64,000 nucleotides of DNA from Actimicrobium sp047621345 (GTDB lineage: Bacteria; Pseudomonadota; Gammaproteobacteria; Burkholderiales; Burkholderiaceae_D), in contig JBLHLW010000015.1 in NCBI GenBank assembly GCA_047621345.1, forward strand, positions 7,729 through 71,728, written 5' to 3'. Each line of letters begins with the position of its first letter. Position 1 is the first letter of the stretch. Made by a program: the position numbers and the translations under genes. Below are positions 62,949-64,000 of the stretch, one piece after another. A model generated the notes under the pieces. The model did not search any database. It was given only the letters and a program-made list of their open reading frames with translations, and was not told the DNA's origin.

Positions 62949-64000
62949 CTATTCTTCCTTGGCACCATCGATACCGAGTTCCTGTATCTTGCGCGTGATT
63001 GTATTGCGCCCAATTCCAAGACGAATTGCTGCATCATTCTTGCGGCCGTGCGTATGCTTGAGCGCCGTCTTAATCAGCGCAGATTCGAACAGTCTGCCCA
63101 ACGTATCCATCACTTCGGGCTGACCGGCAGCCAACATTTTGGCGGCTTCTGCTTCCAGCAAACCGATCCAGTTTTCACGCTCGGCCGCTACAACAATCGG
63201 CGCGCCCGTTGCGCTCGCCATAGCCCCGTTTGCAGACAATTCCGATGACGGCACCATCGCCAGATTAGCCTGCGGGTTCGCAATCGCAGCAAAACTACCA
63301 CCATCAATCAGGTCGCGCGGCAAGTCCTTGACCTCAACACTTTGTCCCGGCGCCATCACCGTAATCCAATTGCAGAGGTTTTCAAGCTGGCGCACGTTGC
63401 CTGGCAAGTCGAGTCCCACCAGGAACTGCATTGCCCCCTCCGTCATCCGCTTGGGATCACCACCGAGTTGCTTGGCGCTCTGCGTCAGGAAATAACGGGT
63501 CAGGATGGGGATATCCTCACGCCGTTCTCGCAGGCTCGGTAGACGCAGCCGGATCACATTGAGGCGGTGATACAGATCCTCGCGAAACAAGCCTTCGCGG
63601 ACACGCTGCTCGAGGTTTTGATGTGTCGCTGCAATCACGCGGACATTCGCTTTCATCGGCTGATGACCACCAACGCGATAGAAGTGGCCATCTGACAGCA
63701 CCCGCAACAAACGCGTCTGCAAGTCAAATGGCATGTCGCCGATTTCATCGAGAAACAATGTGCCGTTTTCGGCTTGTTCGAAACGCCCACGCCGACTGGC
63801 CTGGGCGCCAGTGAACGCACCGCGTTCGTGACCGAATAATTCGGATTCGAGCAAGTCCTTGGGAATTGCCGCCGTGTTGAGGGCAATAAATGGTTGTGAA
63901 GCACGCGGGCTGTGCTTGTGCAATGCCCGCGCGACCAACTCCTTGCCGGTACCGGATTCTCCCGTAATCAACACCGTCACATTCGATTGCGATAACCTTC
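62949..64000 (-). CDS. ntrC: NtrC, nitrogen regulation response regulator (5' part outside window)
   Basis: The last 350 codons of a sigma-54 activator. The AAA+ domain has Walker A GESGTGKE, the sigma-54-contact loop GAFTGA, Walker B LFLDEIGD and the arginine finger region. A linker leads to a Fis-type DNA-binding domain (RKNDAAIRLGIGRNTITRKIQEL) typical of NtrC. The reading frame is open to the window edge (RLSQSNVTVLITGESG), so the receiver domain is outside. The gene converges with selD. Confidence 0.93.
   Translation of the reverse strand, partial: RLSQSNVTVLITGESGTGKELVARALHKHSPRASQPFIALNTAAIPKDLLESELFGHERGAFTGAQASRRGRFEQAENGTLFLDEIGDMPFDLQTRLLRVLSDGHFYRVGGHQPMKANVRVIAATHQNLEQRVREGLFREDLYHRLNVIRLRLPSLRERREDIPILTRYFLTQSAKQLGGDPKRMTEGAMQFLVGLDLPGNVRQLENLCNWITVMAPGQSVEVKDLPRDLIDGGSFAAIANPQANLAMVPSSELSANGAMASATGAPIVVAAERENWIGLLEAEAAKMLAAGQPEVMDTLGRLFESALIKTALKHTHGRKNDAAIRLGIGRNTITRKIQELGIDGAKEE

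Noticed and set aside
1..64000. CRISPR arrays, prophage, intact insertion sequences and rRNA genes
   Set aside because: I saw no regularly spaced repeats of CRISPR type, no transposase or integrase ORF, no phage structural gene and no rRNA sequence. The only tandem arrays are the palindromic repeats at 22116-22245 and the hexamer runs.

Overview
The window reads as a chromosomal segment of a betaproteobacterium of the order Burkholderiales, most likely family Oxalobacteraceae (Herminiimonas, Undibacterium or Actimicrobium type). The basis is the protein style, the gene neighbourhoods (RnhA/methyltransferase/GloB/MltD, selenoneine genes beside a DEAD-box helicase) and a GTGGGCAC/GTGCCCAC palindromic repeat scattered between genes. 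The genus is an inference. Most genes are tightly packed, with many ATGA-type overlaps.

Region 1 (1-7806) is a PQQ-alcohol oxidation island. It holds a PQQ alcohol dehydrogenase with the Asp-X-Asp signature of lanthanide-dependent enzymes, a DUF779 protein, an ExaC-type aldehyde dehydrogenase, cytochrome b561, a YncE-like beta-propeller and a TonB-dependent receptor that closely resembles the PQQ receptor PqqU (YncD). The two dehydrogenase genes carry near-identical sigma-54 promoters (TGGCACGCCGATTGC). Region 2 (7910-12308) is a poorly described module: an Xre-type regulator with a palindromic operator, a YiaA-type membrane protein, an exported hydrophobic protein, a DUF2145 protein and an LplT-PlsC fusion. 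Region 3 (12583-17070) is an iron operon, bfd-tonB-fiu-piuC-bfr, behind a Fur-like box.

Region 4 (17231-22744) has a small unknown protein, a fasciclin protein, the internally deleted remains of an L-lactate permease gene, PHA synthase, a double universal stress protein and a pyridoxamine-oxidase-like protein. A perfect FNR/ANR box lies between phaC and usp. Region 5 (22862-32440) is one leftward chemosensory cluster: mcp, cheY, STAS, cheA, tandem-PAS mcp, cheW, cheR, cheD, cheB. Region 6 (33096-40872) is a reduced Tad/Flp pilus locus with an FHA domain fused to the TadA ATPase and no tadZ. An AT-rich spacer with a strong terminator separates regions 5 and 6.

Region 7 (41322-52263) holds proQ, a MarR-OMF-EmrA-EmrB drug efflux operon, an orphan HTH-receiver hybrid, a glycine betaine/proline ABC transporter (double permease) and tRNA-Val(CAC). 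Region 8 (52322-59490) is housekeeping: dnaQ, rnhA, a SAM methyltransferase, gloB, mltD, fabI and an RhlE-like helicase. Region 9 (59576-62895) is a complete selenoneine cluster: senA divergent from senB-senC(selD). The window closes with the 3' part of ntrC, whose product is a sigma-54 activator. No CRISPR array, intact insertion sequence, prophage or rRNA was seen.
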